Source of the DNA: JBCBRD01 sp039819785
GTDB lineage: Bacteria; Pseudomonadota; Alphaproteobacteria; Rhizobiales; Hyphomicrobiaceae
Assembly: GCA_039819785.1 (NCBI GenBank)
Contig: JBCBRH010000039.1
Span: 1-35,578, forward strand
Direction of reading: 5' to 3'
DNA length: 35,578 nt
A model generated the notes under the pieces. That model saw only the letters and a list, made by a program, of their open reading frames with translations. It was not told where the DNA came from and ran no database searches. The translations under genes and the position numbers were made by a program. Shown here one piece after another: positions 14,762-23,380 of this stretch. Numbering within the stretch: position 1 is the first letter of the stretch; every line of letters starts with the position of its first letter.

Positions 14762-15367
14762 GTGTACAAGGTCATCGGCTTTCCAAAAACACGGGCTTTT
14801 CGCGTCATCTGGATGCTCGAAGAATTGGGTGAGGCCTATGAAATCAATCCGGTCGCACCCCGCAGTGATGAGGCAAGAAAATTCAATCCATCGGGCAAAG
14901 TCCCGGTTCTGGTGGATGGCGAAGACATGATTTCCGACTCAGTCGCTATTTGTCAGTATCTCGCTGATAAGCATGGTGAATTGACCTATGCCGCCGGAAC
15001 GATTGCGCGCGCCAAACAGGACAGCTGGACGCAGTTTGTTGTCGACGATTTGGAATCGACGCTCTGGTTCAACGCCAAGAACACGTTCATTCTGCCGGAA
15101 CGCTTACGCTCGGACACGGCCAAGGCGGCCTGCAAATACGACTTTGATCGCACGATGAAGGTTCTCGAAGCAAGGCTTGGCAGTCAGACCTATGTCATGG
15201 GCGACGACTTTACGGTCCCTGACGTGGTGTTGGGCCACTGCGCAAGTTGGGCTGAAGACGGGGCGAAATGGAACCTGCCCGATGGAGCGGTAAAGGACTA
15301 CGCCGACCGCGTCCGTGCCCGCCCTGCCCATGCCCGTGCCATCGCCGCGCGCGACCGGTTTGGGTGA
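14762..15367 (+). CDS. Glutathione S-transferase family protein
   Basis: 201 residues. The thioredoxin-like N-domain contains MYKVIGFPKTRAFRVIWMLEE, the cis-Pro segment GKVPVLVDGE and the glutathione gamma-Glu-binding DSVAICQYLA. The helical C-domain follows with the N-capping-box region GDDFTVPDVVLGHCASWA. It would conjugate or bind glutathione in the cytosol; the electrophilic substrate is unknown. Start is GTG 14762 with AAGGGATGAG upstream. It is inserted on the opposite strand between ubiE and ubiB, which is unusual for this block. Confidence 0.9.
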   Translation: MYKVIGFPKTRAFRVIWMLEELGEAYEINPVAPRSDEARKFNPSGKVPVLVDGEDMISDSVAICQYLADKHGELTYAAGTIARAKQDSWTQFVVDDLESTLWFNAKNTFILPERLRSDTAKAACKYDFDRTMKVLEARLGSQTYVMGDDFTVPDVVLGHCASWAEDGAKWNLPDGAVKDYADRVRARPAHARAIAARDRFG

Positions 15368-15440
15368 ACCTCGCCCAGACAATCCCAACTCTGAAAATGA
15401 CAACTGCGTGCTCGACAAGACAGCCGCGCGCTGAAACGAG

Positions 15441-16214
15441 TTACAGCTTCCAGCCCGAATGCAGGGCAGCGATCCCACCTGTGAGATTGCGATACTTCAC
15501 GTTGTCGAACCCAGAATCGCGAACCATGTCGGCGAAAAGCTCCTGAGGAGGAAAATTGCGGATGGATTCAACGAGATAACGATAGCTGTCTCCATCTCCC
15601 GTGATCTGCTGCCCGATCCTCGGGATCACCTCAAAGGAGTGGAGATCGTACAACCGGTCCAAAACCGGAGCTTCCACCTTCGAAAACTCCAGGCACAAAA
15701 AGCGCCCGCCGGTTTTCAGGACGCGAAAAGCCTCTCGTAACGCCTGGTCGATGTGCGTGACGTTGCGAATGCCAAACGCGATGGTGTAGGCGTCAAACGA
15801 CTTGTCGGGAAACGGCAGTGCCTCGGCATTGCCTTCGATCAGCTCAATGCGGTGATCAAAGCCCTTTTCAGTGACCCGCCGACGTCCGACATCAAGCATC
15901 TCCGGGCTAATGTCACAAATGACGGCTGTCGCCTCATCATCAGTGGCGCGAGCATAACGCAGTGCGATATCGCCGGTCCCGCCGGCAACATCAATTAGCC
16001 GGTAGGGTTTGTTGGCCCGAGGAGGTCCCAGCCATGAAATCATGTCTGCCTTCCAGACGCGGTGCAAGCCACCAGACATCAAGTCATTCATGATATCATA
16101 GCGTTCGGCAACGCTTGAAAAGACCCCATTGACGAGACCCTGGCGTTCATTCTCGGCCACGGACCGGAAGCCAAATGTGGTCGACGTGCTCAGTTCTGTT
16201 GTGTTTTCGCTCAT
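15441..16214 (-). CDS. ubiE: Bifunctional demethylmenaquinone / 2-methoxy-6-polyprenyl-1,4-benzoquinol methyltransferase
   Basis: 257 residues, typical UbiE/COQ5 length. The SAM-binding motif I is LIDVAGGTGDIALRYA, preceded by SSVAERYDIMNDLMSGGLHRVWK, which is characteristic of UbiE. Later hallmarks are GNAEALPFPDKSFDAYTIAFGIRNV and AFRVLKTGGRFLCLEFSKV, ending in YRNLTGGIAALHSGW. It performs the C-methylation step of ubiquinone (and where present menaquinone) synthesis. The gene converges on the GST gene and diverges from the GlcG-like gene. The family match is unambiguous. Confidence 0.96.
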   Translation of the reverse strand: MSENTTELSTSTTFGFRSVAENERQGLVNGVFSSVAERYDIMNDLMSGGLHRVWKADMISWLGPPRANKPYRLIDVAGGTGDIALRYARATDDEATAVICDISPEMLDVGRRRVTEKGFDHRIELIEGNAEALPFPDKSFDAYTIAFGIRNVTHIDQALREAFRVLKTGGRFLCLEFSKVEAPVLDRLYDLHSFEVIPRIGQQITGDGDSYRYLVESIRNFPPQELFADMVRDSGFDNVKYRNLTGGIAALHSGWKL

Positions 16215-16364
16215 CGGTTTTGTTTACCGCACTAAGGCCGCCCGCGCCATCTCTCCCAGGACAGTTTGCCTTCATACCGCGCGCTGGTTAGACACGGTTG
16301 GCCAAAGAAGCCGTCAGCCCAAACAAAGCGCGAAGACGGAGATGACCCGGAGGGAACGACTGGC

Positions 16365-16790
16365 ATGCAACTTCAGACCGCAGAAATGATCCTAGCCGCC
16401 AGTCGCGCCAAAGCCCAGGAGATGGGGCTCAAGCCCTTGGCCATTGCCGTTTTGGACAACCGTGGCGCTGTCCGTGCCATGATTTCACAGGACGGAACCA
16501 GCCTCCACCGTGCTGATGTCGCCATCGGGAAAGCCTATGGAGCCATCTCCATGGGCGTGTCATCGCGCGCACTGGGCGAGCGGGCCGAAAAGCAGGCGTA
16601 CTTTGTCGCGGCAGCGTCCCATATCTGCGGCGGCAAGCTGGTGCCGGTGGCCGGTGGCGTTTTGATCTTGGATGACGGCGGGCAGATCATCGGTGCCGTG
16701 GGCATTTCAGGGGACACCTCCGACAACGACGAAACGGCAGCCTGCCATGGCATTGAACAAGCCGGACTGACGCCGCATACGGGAGCCTGA
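16365..16790 (+). CDS. GlcG/HbpS-family heme-binding-like protein
   Basis: 141 residues of PF03928: MILAASRAKAQEMG, AIAVLDNRGAVRAMISQDG, the helix ADVAIGKAYGAISMG, and the C-terminal strand pattern LVPVAGGVLILDDGGQIIGAVGISGDTSDNDE. ATG 16365 has GGAGGGA 9 nt upstream. HbpS senses heme and iron in Streptomyces, while GlcG sits in glycolate operons, so a precise role is not assignable. The protein lacks a signal peptide with this start. It lies between ubiE and mutM, normally neighbours. The fragment at the window start belongs to the same family and shares the GISG/GVSG ending. Confidence 0.82.
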   Translation: MQLQTAEMILAASRAKAQEMGLKPLAIAVLDNRGAVRAMISQDGTSLHRADVAIGKAYGAISMGVSSRALGERAEKQAYFVAAASHICGGKLVPVAGGVLILDDGGQIIGAVGISGDTSDNDETAACHGIEQAGLTPHTGA

Positions 16791-16835
16791 CACTTGGAAT
16801 GGCGTGAGTGAGCGCGGAAGATTGAAGGCTAGCAC

Positions 16836-17747
16836 ATGCCCGAACTCCCAGAGGTCGAAACCGTACGCCGTGGACTGGAACCCGTCCTGGCGGGCGCAAT
16901 CATAACAAAATTGGACTGCCGCCGCCCGGACTTGCGTTTTCCCCTGCCAGAACGTTTCGCAACCCGCATCGAAGGCCACCGCATTGTAACACTCGGGCGG
17001 CGCGCCAAATACCTTGTGGCGGAACTCGACACTGGCGAAGCACTCGTCATGCACTTGGGCATGAGCGGCAGGTTCTCCATCCAGCATTTTGAAGATCAAA
17101 CAGCAGACCCCGCGAGCAGCAACGGCCAGGTCGCAAAAGCGGCGTTCACGCACGTAAATGCAACCGACCCGACCCATGATCATGTCGTCTTCACCACGCA
17201 GTCTGGTAATACGGTCACCTACAATGACCCGCGCCGCTTCGGGTATATGGTGCTTGTCGAAGAATCAGAGCGCGAAACCCATAAGCTTTTCAGCGGCCTC
17301 GGGCCTGAACCCTTGGGCAATGGCTTTTCCGCGCATCATCTCGCCAAAAGGGCACATGGCCGCCGCGTCGACCTGAAGGCATTTCTTCTTGATCAACGAA
17401 ACGTTGCTGGCCTCGGCAACATCTACGTCTGTGAAGCCTTGCACCGGTCGGGGCTGTCGCCGTTGCGTCGCGCATTCAGCCTGTCGACGAAAAACCTGTC
17501 TCCGACCAAGCGGGCCGAGCGTCTGGCAGCATCCATCAAAACCGTCCTGACGGAAGCGATCGCGGCCGGCGGCTCCACGCTGCGCGACTACGCGCATGCC
17601 GACGGATCACTCGGCTATTTTCAACACGCCTTTGCCGTCTATGGCCGCGAAGGCGAACCCTGCCGCACAAAAGACTGCACTGGCACCATCCGAAGGGTTG
17701 TCCAATCCGGGCGATCCACCTTCTATTGTCCCAAATGTCAGCGCTAA
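16836..17747 (+). CDS. mutM: Formamidopyrimidine-DNA glycosylase
   Basis: 303 residues. The catalytic N-terminus is MPELPEVETVRRGLEP (Pro2 nucleophile and Glu3 after Met removal), with Lys in GRRAKYLV, the LGMSGRF loop, YNDPRRFG, and DQRNVAGLGNIYVCEALH. The C-terminal zinc finger is CRTKDC ... YCPKCQR (CX4C/CX2C). It excises oxidised purines such as 8-oxoguanine and cleaves the abasic site. It is about 30 residues longer than E. coli MutM because of a polar insert near residues 85-110, common in alphaproteobacteria. The downstream enoyl-CoA hydratase starts 64 nt after the stop and is probably co-transcribed. Confidence 0.96.
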   Translation: MPELPEVETVRRGLEPVLAGAIITKLDCRRPDLRFPLPERFATRIEGHRIVTLGRRAKYLVAELDTGEALVMHLGMSGRFSIQHFEDQTADPASSNGQVAKAAFTHVNATDPTHDHVVFTTQSGNTVTYNDPRRFGYMVLVEESERETHKLFSGLGPEPLGNGFSAHHLAKRAHGRRVDLKAFLLDQRNVAGLGNIYVCEALHRSGLSPLRRAFSLSTKNLSPTKRAERLAASIKTVLTEAIAAGGSTLRDYAHADGSLGYFQHAFAVYGREGEPCRTKDCTGTIRRVVQSGRSTFYCPKCQR

Positions 17748-17811
17748 CCGACGTCGAGGCGATCTGCCCCGCGAACGGCCCCATTCCGATATGCCGCAAA
17801 AGGACCTCCAC

Positions 17812-18585
17812 ATGAGCTACGACCACATCATCGTCGAGACAGACGGCCGCGTCGGCATGATCACGCTTCACCGTCCAGACGCCTTGAACGCCTTGAATTC
17901 AGCACTGATCGGCGAAGTGGCCTGCGCACTGCTTGGGTTTGAAGCAAATGACGACATCGGTGCCATCATCATCACGGGCTCACCCAAAGCGTTTGCCGCT
18001 GGTGCCGACATCAAGGAGATGTCGAAACTCTCCTACCGTGATGCCTTCATGGGCGACTTCGCAAAAACCTGGGATGCGGCTGCCCATTGCCGCAAACCAA
18101 CAATCGCAGCGGTGGCCGGTTTCGCGCTGGGTGGTGGCTGCGAATTGGCCATGCAATGTGACATCATCCTGGCAGCTGACACCGCCAAGTTTGGTCAGCC
18201 TGAAATCACACTCGGTATTATGCCCGGCATTGGCGGAACGCAGCGCCTGATCCGCGCCATCGGCAAAGCAAAGGCCATGGAGCTATGTTTGACGGGCCGC
18301 ATGATGGATGCGACCGAGGCCGAAGCCAGTGGCCTCGTCACCCGCGTCGTGCCAGCCGACGACCTGATCGCCGATGCGAAAAAAACCGCTGCGAAAATCG
18401 CGAGCTATTCACTCCCAGCCGTCATGATGACGAAGGAAACCTTGAACCGCGCGTTCGAAACAACGCTTTCCGAAGGCATTGTTTTTGAACGGCGCGTGTT
18501 CCACGCTATGTTCGCAACTGAGGATCAAAAAGAGGGCATGGCCGCGTTCATCGAAAAGCGCAAACCAGACTTCAAGCACCGATAA
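17812..18585 (+). CDS. Enoyl-CoA hydratase
   Basis: 257 residues of the crotonase family, typical length. LHRPDALNALNSALI, the oxyanion-hole segment AFAAGADIKEM, GGGCELAMQCDIILAADTAKFGQPEITLGIMPGIGGTQRL (with both catalytic glutamates, in CELA and QPEI) and the C-terminal KEGMAAFIEKRKPDF are present, so hydration of 2-enoyl-CoA in beta-oxidation is expected. AAGGA 8 nt before ATG 17812 decides this start over ATG 17791. Its position between mutM and rpsT is the usual one in alphaproteobacteria. The stop region overlaps by 14 bp the end of the convergent membrane-protein gene. Confidence 0.93.
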   Translation: MSYDHIIVETDGRVGMITLHRPDALNALNSALIGEVACALLGFEANDDIGAIIITGSPKAFAAGADIKEMSKLSYRDAFMGDFAKTWDAAAHCRKPTIAAVAGFALGGGCELAMQCDIILAADTAKFGQPEITLGIMPGIGGTQRLIRAIGKAKAMELCLTGRMMDATEAEASGLVTRVVPADDLIADAKKTAAKIASYSLPAVMMTKETLNRAFETTLSEGIVFERRVFHAMFATEDQKEGMAAFIEKRKPDFKHR

Positions 18586-19222
18586 GCGGGGCGGGTCGCG
18601 CGCGGCTGATCCGCCAATGCGTGAACGCAGCCAGAACTGAAAGGCAGGCGATGCCTAAGCCGCCCGTCAAAAAGATCGTGTTTGCAGCCCAGTCAGCACG
18701 ACCGGCTTCAACCTTTCCGCTGCTCATGAGAAATGCCAATCCGGCCACGGCGGCAACAGCCTGTCCGACAGACATCCACGCGGTAGCGTTTAGGTAGGAT
18801 GGAGATCCAAGGCGCGACCCACCACGGCCTAAAGTCCACGCATATACAGAAAGACCGGCTGCGATCGCCAGCATCCCCAAACCGTATTGCCAGCTGTGCC
18901 ACCACCAAAGCCGTGTCAGCGTGTAACAACCCAGCATAGCCGCGCCACCCCAGGCGTAAACCAGCGCCATCAGCCGTGCATTGGTCTGCGATAGGGATAC
19001 CGCAACAGGCAAAGCCTGCGCCTCTGAACCAGAATGCGTCCACGCGGTATGTTCAAACGGCCGACGGTTGATGGCGATGGCCACAAGGATCACGCAGGCG
19101 GGAAACATCAGCCCGATCATCAGTGTCAGGTCACGTGCATCTGCGCCAACGGACCAGATCATCGCGACCACGCTCATCAACAATGCCAGCATCATAATCG
19201 GCAGGTAGGCGTGGAGCGACAT
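18572..19222 (-). CDS. Integral membrane protein, member A of a paralogous pair
   Basis: 216 residues with about six hydrophobic segments. The family is not recognised. Motifs shared with the neighbour at 19484-20098 are an AR...ALVYAWGG segment, SVGQAVAAVAGLAFLMSSGK and DWAANTIFLTGGLGIACLSVLAAF near the C-terminus. ATG 19222 is preferred to the upstream 19243 because GAGG lies 5 nt before it. The pair share strand and order and are separated by 261 bp, so they arose by tandem duplication and diverged strongly. The 3' end overlaps the enoyl-CoA hydratase gene by 14 bp, tail to tail. Confidence 0.72.
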   Translation of the reverse strand: MSLHAYLPIMMLALLMSVVAMIWSVGADARDLTLMIGLMFPACVILVAIAINRRPFEHTAWTHSGSEAQALPVAVSLSQTNARLMALVYAWGGAAMLGCYTLTRLWWWHSWQYGLGMLAIAAGLSVYAWTLGRGGSRLGSPSYLNATAWMSVGQAVAAVAGLAFLMSSGKVEAGRADWAANTIFLTGGLGIACLSVLAAFTHWRISRARPAPLIGA

Positions 19223-19483
19223 GGGCACCTCGAAAACAATCACTCAGGGCAATGCTGCCATGCATAGGCGAAACAGACCACACAAGGGCGAAAGCCCTAA
19301 CGGATCCGGGACCATCGATCCCGGTTCAGGCGTCCGACGCGATCAGGCCCCAACAAATTGGTGGCAAAACACCTCGTGATCAACTGTGGTTCGATCCGTC
19401 CGGGCCCGTGGCATGCCAGCGCCGTGGCGCAACGGCATCACCGCCTCCAAGTGGCGAGACGGGGGGCAAGCGGCCAGCCGATG

Positions 19484-20098
19484 TTAGACCTCGGCGTTGC
19501 TGCGCCGTTCTGACAACAACGCATTCGCTGTAATGATCAACAATGCAAATGCCCCGAAGAAGAAGACGTTGTTGGCTGCCCAATCCTGCCAATCCATGTT
19601 GGGCTTGACCGGTGCTGGAAACTTACCATCGAGCGCAAGCCCGATGATGGCGAGAAACATGCCCACCAGCTGACCAATCGAAAGATAACGGGCGAGGTTG
19701 AGGAACGTATCATCATCAGACCCGCTGTCGGCCTCTCGCTGCAGCACACCGGCGAACACAAGGCACAAAGCTGCCAATGCCACAGCGGCCAGCGTAAAGG
19801 CTCCCCACTCCGGCCAACGAAGAATTTCAAACATCGGCTGATAGGTCGCAAACAGGCTCAAGGCGGCCCAGGTCCAGACAAAGCCCATGTTTCGTGCCGT
19901 TGATGCAGCAATGGCACGTTCGCTCGCATCCTTTGCGCGCAACTGGCGGTGCTCGAAGATGGCGATCAGGGCAATGGCGAGGCTGACGATACCCGTCGCA
20001 TAGGCATGATACTCGGTCGCCCTGGCCGCAGCAGCGATCACAACGGTGCTGACCGAAACGGCGATTGTAACCATCCAAATGAAAAGTGATGCAGTCAT
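19484..20098 (-). CDS. Integral membrane protein, member B of a paralogous pair
   Basis: 204 residues, about six transmembrane segments and short cytosolic loops (HRQLRAKDASERAIAAS). The C-terminal half mirrors the neighbour: ARYLSIGQLVGMFLAIIGLALDGK corresponds to its SVGQ...SSGK, and DWAANNVFFFGAFALLIITANAL to its DWAANTIFLTGG. The second has an added DWQ before the shared DWAANN. No catalytic residues stand out; conserved polar GQ, GK and DWAAN would be the functional core. A purine-rich AGGGGGCC precedes ATG 20098. Function unknown. Confidence 0.72.
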   Translation of the reverse strand: MTASLFIWMVTIAVSVSTVVIAAAARATEYHAYATGIVSLAIALIAIFEHRQLRAKDASERAIAASTARNMGFVWTWAALSLFATYQPMFEILRWPEWGAFTLAAVALAALCLVFAGVLQREADSGSDDDTFLNLARYLSIGQLVGMFLAIIGLALDGKFPAPVKPNMDWQDWAANNVFFFGAFALLIITANALLSERRSNAEV

Positions 20099-20583
20099 CT
20101 AGGCCCCCTGAATGTCAAAAACCCGATTGTTCGCGAACCGCAAAGCAATGACTATGAAGAGTGCGGAGAGCTGACCGGGAACATGCGCAAAAGCGAACTA
20201 CAACACAAACCCGACCCAGGCCAGACTTGAATGCAGCGCTGTATCGAATGCATTCGGGCAACGTTTAGCTGTTTTGTCCCATGAGGTTGTCCAGAAGCTA
20301 TGCCCTTTTCCACAGCCCATTGCATCGCTGGGCATGAATGCCGCCATCTGCCAGCCATCGAGCGGCCAGTCATCAGGCGAATAGTCATCAGGCGTCCAAG
20401 AATCAAAAGGCTGAATTGCCAAATCCGCTTGCGTTGCGAAATCGGCAAAACACCCGCTTGCAATCATTGGAAAACCATCAGGTGTTGGCAGCCTATCGCT
20501 TCAGACCTGAAGTCCGGCCCAACCGCAACGGCCATCGCACGGCCCCACCACGGCCCGGTTCCGCGATGCGGACCCGCTGACCC
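20099..20583. other. Intergenic region before the DUF1232 gene
   Basis: 485 bp between divergent genes. A minus-strand frame (20198-20467) is open and reads as an unusual Trp/Asp-rich peptide (SWTPDDYSPDDWPLDGWQ), driven by two near-copies of an AGTCATCAGGCG unit around 20368-20396. It has no ribosome site and weak codon bias, so I do not call it a gene. Nothing else is recognised. Confidence 0.5.
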
Positions 20584-21024
20584 ATGACCAAGATGACGCG
20601 ACTAAAACGCCTCGCCACGAAGCTCGTCATCGCCTTGATGCGTTGGGCAAGACATCTGATGGCCGAAATCAACGGGTTGATCGCTGCCCTGTTTGATCCG
20701 CAGACCCCATGGGCACCCTGCATTTTGATGTTTGTGGTGGTCGCCTATGCCGTTTCTCCGCTCGATCTGATCCCCGACTTCATCCCGGTGATCGGCTTTC
20801 TGGACGAACTGATCCTCCTGCCACTGGGCATCAAAATGGTAGCGCTTTTGATGCCGGATGAACTGATGCAGCGCCATCGGGATCGAGCCTTGGCTGGCAA
20901 CGCTGAGTTGCCCCGCGGCTTCAAAAGCGTAGCCATCATACTCGTGGTGGCAACATGGCTGGCCTTGGCCGCTGTTATATGGTGGTGGTTTTGGTCGACC
21001 AGCTCCGCCCCCCTAGGCGTCTGA
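20584..21024 (+). CDS. DUF1232 (YkvA-like) membrane protein
   Basis: 146 residues. The DUF1232 core is YAVSPLDLIPDFIPVIGFLDELILLPLGIKM, about residues 54-84, with its hallmark SPxDLIPDxIPVIGxLDD-like pattern, which in this family lies in a short membrane hairpin. A second transmembrane segment (SVAIILVVATWLALAAVIWWWFW) closes the C-terminus, and the N-terminus is basic and cytosolic. Biochemical function is unknown. No clear ribosome site precedes 20584; ATG 20593 is an alternative. It converges on the carbamoyltransferase gene. Confidence 0.85.
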   Translation: MTKMTRLKRLATKLVIALMRWARHLMAEINGLIAALFDPQTPWAPCILMFVVVAYAVSPLDLIPDFIPVIGFLDELILLPLGIKMVALLMPDELMQRHRDRALAGNAELPRGFKSVAIILVVATWLALAAVIWWWFWSTSSAPLGV

Positions 21025-21064
21025 ACGCACGGGCTCATGCGACAACGGCCGACCTTCAACGCGA

Positions 21065-22921
21065 TCAATCGAGTTCGAAAGTGTCTTTGTAGTCCTGAGC
21101 CAGATCAGGGTTCTGGTCTTGTTTGCGCAGCACGCAGTTTCCAATCGCCAGCGTCTCCATCTCCGTGCCCATGAAGCAACGAAACGCATCTTCGGGCGAC
21201 TCCACAATTGGCTCGCCCCGTACATTGAAACTGGTGTTGATGAGAACGCTGCACCCCGTCCGCGCCTTGAAGCGTGAAAGCAGGCCGTGGTAGCGCGGGT
21301 TCGTTTCCGCGTGCACGGTCTGGATCCGGGCAGAATAGTCCACGTGCGTCACAGCGGGAATGTCGGACCGCACCACGTTGAGCTGGTCAATTCCAAACAG
21401 CTCACGTGCATCATCGGCACCATGCCGCCGGCGGTTCCGCTTCACATCGCCAACCATCAGCATGTAGGGGCTGGCTTCGTCCAATTCGAAGTAGTCGGCG
21501 ACATCTTCCGCCAGCACAGACGGCGCAAACGGCCTGAAGCTCTCCCGGTATTTGATCTTCAAGTTCAGGTTGCGCTGCATATCGGGGTTGCGCGGGTCCC
21601 CCAAGATCGATCGGCCTCCAAGCGCGCGAGGGCCAAACTCCATCCGGCCTTGGAACCAGCCAACGGCATCACCGCGTTCCAGGCTTTCAGACGTCGCATC
21701 GAACAAGCCCTCATCATTGACCCGCCGGTAGCGCGCTCCTTGCGCCGCTAATCGACCTTCGATCTCGCCCTGATCGTATTGCGGTCCAAGGTAGGCCCCC
21801 GACATGCCATCGCCGCCGGTCAACCCACAATCAAAATCAGGCAAAACCCTGATCTTCTTGGCGTGAAGACAATGTGCGGCATAGGCCGCGCCGAGCGCAC
21901 CACCCGCATCGCCAGCAGCCGGTTGCACGAAAATCCGTTTGAACGCGTCATCACGGAGAACCTTGCCGTTGGCCACGCAGTTAAGTGCCACCCCGCCAGC
22001 AAGGCAGAGGTTTTCGATGCCGGTAGACTGCGCAAGACGACGCGTCATCAGCAACATGATGTGCTCGGTTGCGGCCTGAACCGAGGCTGCCAGATCCATA
22101 TGGCGCTGCGTCAATGGTGTTTCGGGATCGCGTGGCGGGCCACCGAAGAGGTCGTGAAACCTATCAGACGTCATCGTCAGTCCGGTGACGTAGTTGAAGT
22201 AGCTCTGGTCAATCCAGAAAGACCCATCATCCTTGACGTCGATCAGGTGGTTCAAAATCTTATTGAGATATTTCGGCTCGCCGTACGGGGCAAGACCCAT
22301 GACTTTATATTCGCCCGAATTCACCTTGAATCCGGTGTAATAGGTAAAGGCCGAGTACAGCAGCCCCAGCGAATGTGGCCATTGTAATTCCTTCACCAGG
22401 TCCAGCTGCGACCCACGCCCGATGGAAACCGACGTCGTTGCCCACTCGCCAACACCGTCCATCGTCAAAACCACCGCCTCTTCAAATGGCGATGGGTAAA
22501 ACGCACTTGCGGCATGGCTCTGGTGATGGTCGGCAAACAGCATTTTCGGTTCGATCGTTGAAACCTTACTGCCAATGTCAGCCAGCGACCGCATCAGGTT
22601 TGACTTCTGAAACAGCTTATCCTTGATCCAGACCGGCATCGCCGTCTTGAAGGACGAAAATCCCGATGGTGCGGATGCGAGATAGGTTTCCAGTAGGCGC
22701 TCGAATTTAATCAGCGGCTTTTCAAAAAAAACGATGTGGTCGAGATCGTCGATGTCCAAGCCGCCTTCGCGCAGGCAATACGAAATAGCCCGTTCGGGAA
22801 ACGCCGCGTCATGTTTGATCCTCGTAAACCGTTCTTCTTGAGCCGCAGCAACCGGACGCCCATCGATCAGCAAGGCCGCCGCGCTGTCGTGATAGTAAGC
22901 CGAGATCCCAAGAATACGCAT
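21065..22921 (-). CDS. NodU/TobZ-type carbamoyltransferase
   Basis: 618 residues. The N-terminal Kae1-like domain begins MRILGISAYYHDSAAALLIDG and contains ADHHQSHAASAFYPSPFEEAVVLTMDGVGEW and NSGEYKVMGLAPYGEP. LAGGVALNCVANGKV and AGDAGGALGAA complete the ATP site. The C-terminal domain has FGPRALGGRSILGDPR and LINTSFNVRGEPIVESPEDA. It transfers carbamoyl from carbamoyl phosphate, through carbamoyl-adenylate, to a hydroxyl acceptor such as a sugar or antibiotic. ATG 22921 gives the family's standard N-terminus. It is the last gene of a minus-strand set with DUF5989 and SxtJ proteins, a recurring partnership. Acceptor unknown. Confidence 0.93.
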   Translation of the reverse strand: MRILGISAYYHDSAAALLIDGRPVAAAQEERFTRIKHDAAFPERAISYCLREGGLDIDDLDHIVFFEKPLIKFERLLETYLASAPSGFSSFKTAMPVWIKDKLFQKSNLMRSLADIGSKVSTIEPKMLFADHHQSHAASAFYPSPFEEAVVLTMDGVGEWATTSVSIGRGSQLDLVKELQWPHSLGLLYSAFTYYTGFKVNSGEYKVMGLAPYGEPKYLNKILNHLIDVKDDGSFWIDQSYFNYVTGLTMTSDRFHDLFGGPPRDPETPLTQRHMDLAASVQAATEHIMLLMTRRLAQSTGIENLCLAGGVALNCVANGKVLRDDAFKRIFVQPAAGDAGGALGAAYAAHCLHAKKIRVLPDFDCGLTGGDGMSGAYLGPQYDQGEIEGRLAAQGARYRRVNDEGLFDATSESLERGDAVGWFQGRMEFGPRALGGRSILGDPRNPDMQRNLNLKIKYRESFRPFAPSVLAEDVADYFELDEASPYMLMVGDVKRNRRRHGADDARELFGIDQLNVVRSDIPAVTHVDYSARIQTVHAETNPRYHGLLSRFKARTGCSVLINTSFNVRGEPIVESPEDAFRCFMGTEMETLAIGNCVLRKQDQNPDLAQDYKDTFELD

Positions 22922-22957
22922 GACAAACAAGTCCCATTTTCAATTCGGTTTGGGCGT

Positions 22958-22986
22958 GGAGAAGGAGAAAGGGGAAGAGGGAAAGG
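22958..22986 (+). repeat. 29-nt pure purine tract before the carbamoyltransferase gene
   Basis: All 29 bases are A or G on the plus strand, so the mRNA leader of the carbamoyltransferase (minus strand) carries a C/U-only stretch between the DUF5989 stop and its own start codon. Possible triplex-forming or protein-binding tract; no known element is recognised. Confidence 0.7.
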
Positions 22987-23059
22987 TGTTAGACACATGA
23001 CGCCGTGTCTTGATCTTCACCGCAAAGTGGCAACACCTTTGGTCAGCGCGCGAGGCGCT

Positions 23060-23212
23060 TTAAAAGACCGTGTAGATGAACGGCGCCACAGCCGACCCTT
23101 TGGCCAGGACAAGCAGTCCGCCCACCAGCACCAAAATGGCGATGACCGGAAACAGCCACCATTTCTGGCGGGCACTCATGTAACGACCTAATTCAGAAGC
23201 GAGCGAAAGCAT
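23060..23212 (-). CDS. DUF5989 single-pass membrane peptide
   Basis: 50 residues. The sequence SLASELGRYMSARQKWWLFPVIAILVLVGGLLVLAKGSAVAPFIYTVF matches the DUF5989 pattern (KKWWL, one transmembrane helix, then QGSAVAPFIYTLF-like ending). ATG 23212 has GGAG 5 nt upstream, which decides the start over longer in-frame options. It sits between the SxtJ and carbamoyltransferase genes on the same strand, as it does in many genomes, and probably helps assemble a membrane-associated carbamoylation complex. That role is inference from the neighbourhood. Confidence 0.85.
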   Translation of the reverse strand: MLSLASELGRYMSARQKWWLFPVIAILVLVGGLLVLAKGSAVAPFIYTVF

Positions 23213-23380
23213 AACGGCTCCAGGACCAATGAAACGATGCGATTGAGCAATCTGGAGCTGCAATTAAGGTGCCATCGGCAAGAACGCGTTTGCGATATCG
23301 GTTCTACACCATGGACAACGCCGTACCTCAGCATGGGCAAGGCAGACTGGGCGTCGCTGCCGCAAAAAGACGGGCAAGGG

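Noticed and set aside
19285..19298. AGGGC-GAAA-GCCCT hairpin between the paired membrane genes
   Set aside because: Short and without a T-tract; not enough for a terminator or known element.
20198..20467. 89-codon Trp/Asp-rich minus-strand frame
   Set aside because: No ribosome site, weak third-position bias compared with neighbours, and no recognisable homology; a small internal duplication explains its odd composition.
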